From: UBA6544 sp049601975
GTDB taxonomy: Bacteria > Pseudomonadota > Alphaproteobacteria > UBA8366
Length of the DNA: 5,632 nt
Assembly: GCA_049601975.1 (NCBI GenBank)
Contig: JBMYRC010000199.1
Coordinates: forward strand, 1 to 5,632
Direction of reading: 5' to 3'
Part shown: positions 5,609 to 5,632 of the stretch, one piece after another
Numbering within the stretch: position 1 is the stretch's first letter
Layout: every line of letters begins with the position of its first letter
Made by a program: the position numbers and the translations under genes
Notes under the pieces: model-generated
Seen by the model: the letters and a program-made list of their open reading frames with translations, nothing else
What the model was told of the DNA's origin: nothing
Databases searched by the model: none

Positions 5609-5632
5609 ACCATTTCAGATACTTAGCTGATT

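Overview
The window looks like chromosomal DNA from an alphaproteobacterium, possibly a Rhodospirillales-type or marine lineage. The evidence is the protein style of GlmS, GlmU and Gph, the moderately high GC of the genes, and the clustering of glmU-glmS near gph, a grouping I recall from this class. No genus can be fixed from the sequence alone.

Layout from left to right. Positions 1-184 are AT-richer (about 41% GC over 1-180). They hold, on the minus strand, the start of a recombinase-like helix-turn-helix protein that runs off the left edge directly downstream of glmS. Positions 185-3384 carry a compact minus-strand operon, glmU then glmS, 8 bp apart. These genes encode the steps that make glucosamine-6-phosphate and UDP-N-acetylglucosamine for peptidoglycan and LPS. 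Positions 3385-3575 hold the glmU leader with a plausible promoter and an inverted repeat, plus a strong intrinsic terminator that closes the next gene. A 57-residue orphan gene lies on the minus strand at 3576-3749 with a clear ribosome-binding site. Positions 3750-3888 are an AT-rich divergent promoter region (19% GC over 3801-3888) containing a perfect 14-bp palindrome. To its right, on the plus strand, are a LysR-family regulator (3889-4812), a phosphoglycolate-phosphatase-like HAD hydrolase (4824-5492) and tRNA-Val(CAC) (5532-5608).

Functionally, glmU-glmS is a housekeeping amino-sugar unit. GlmS makes GlcN-6-P from fructose-6-P and glutamine. GlmM, not in this window, isomerises it. GlmU acetylates and uridylylates the product. 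Gph clears 2-phosphoglycolate and is probably co-transcribed with the LysR gene. The LysR gene and the small orphan gene form a divergent pair sitting between gph and glmU, so the regulator may control the small gene. The most unusual points are a displaced catalytic Asp in GlmU combined with an Asn-to-Asp change at the other metal-ligand position, the recombinase-like fragment behind glmS, and the LysR/small-ORF pair. No complete new defence or mobile system is visible; the left-edge fragment could belong to one lying outside the window.
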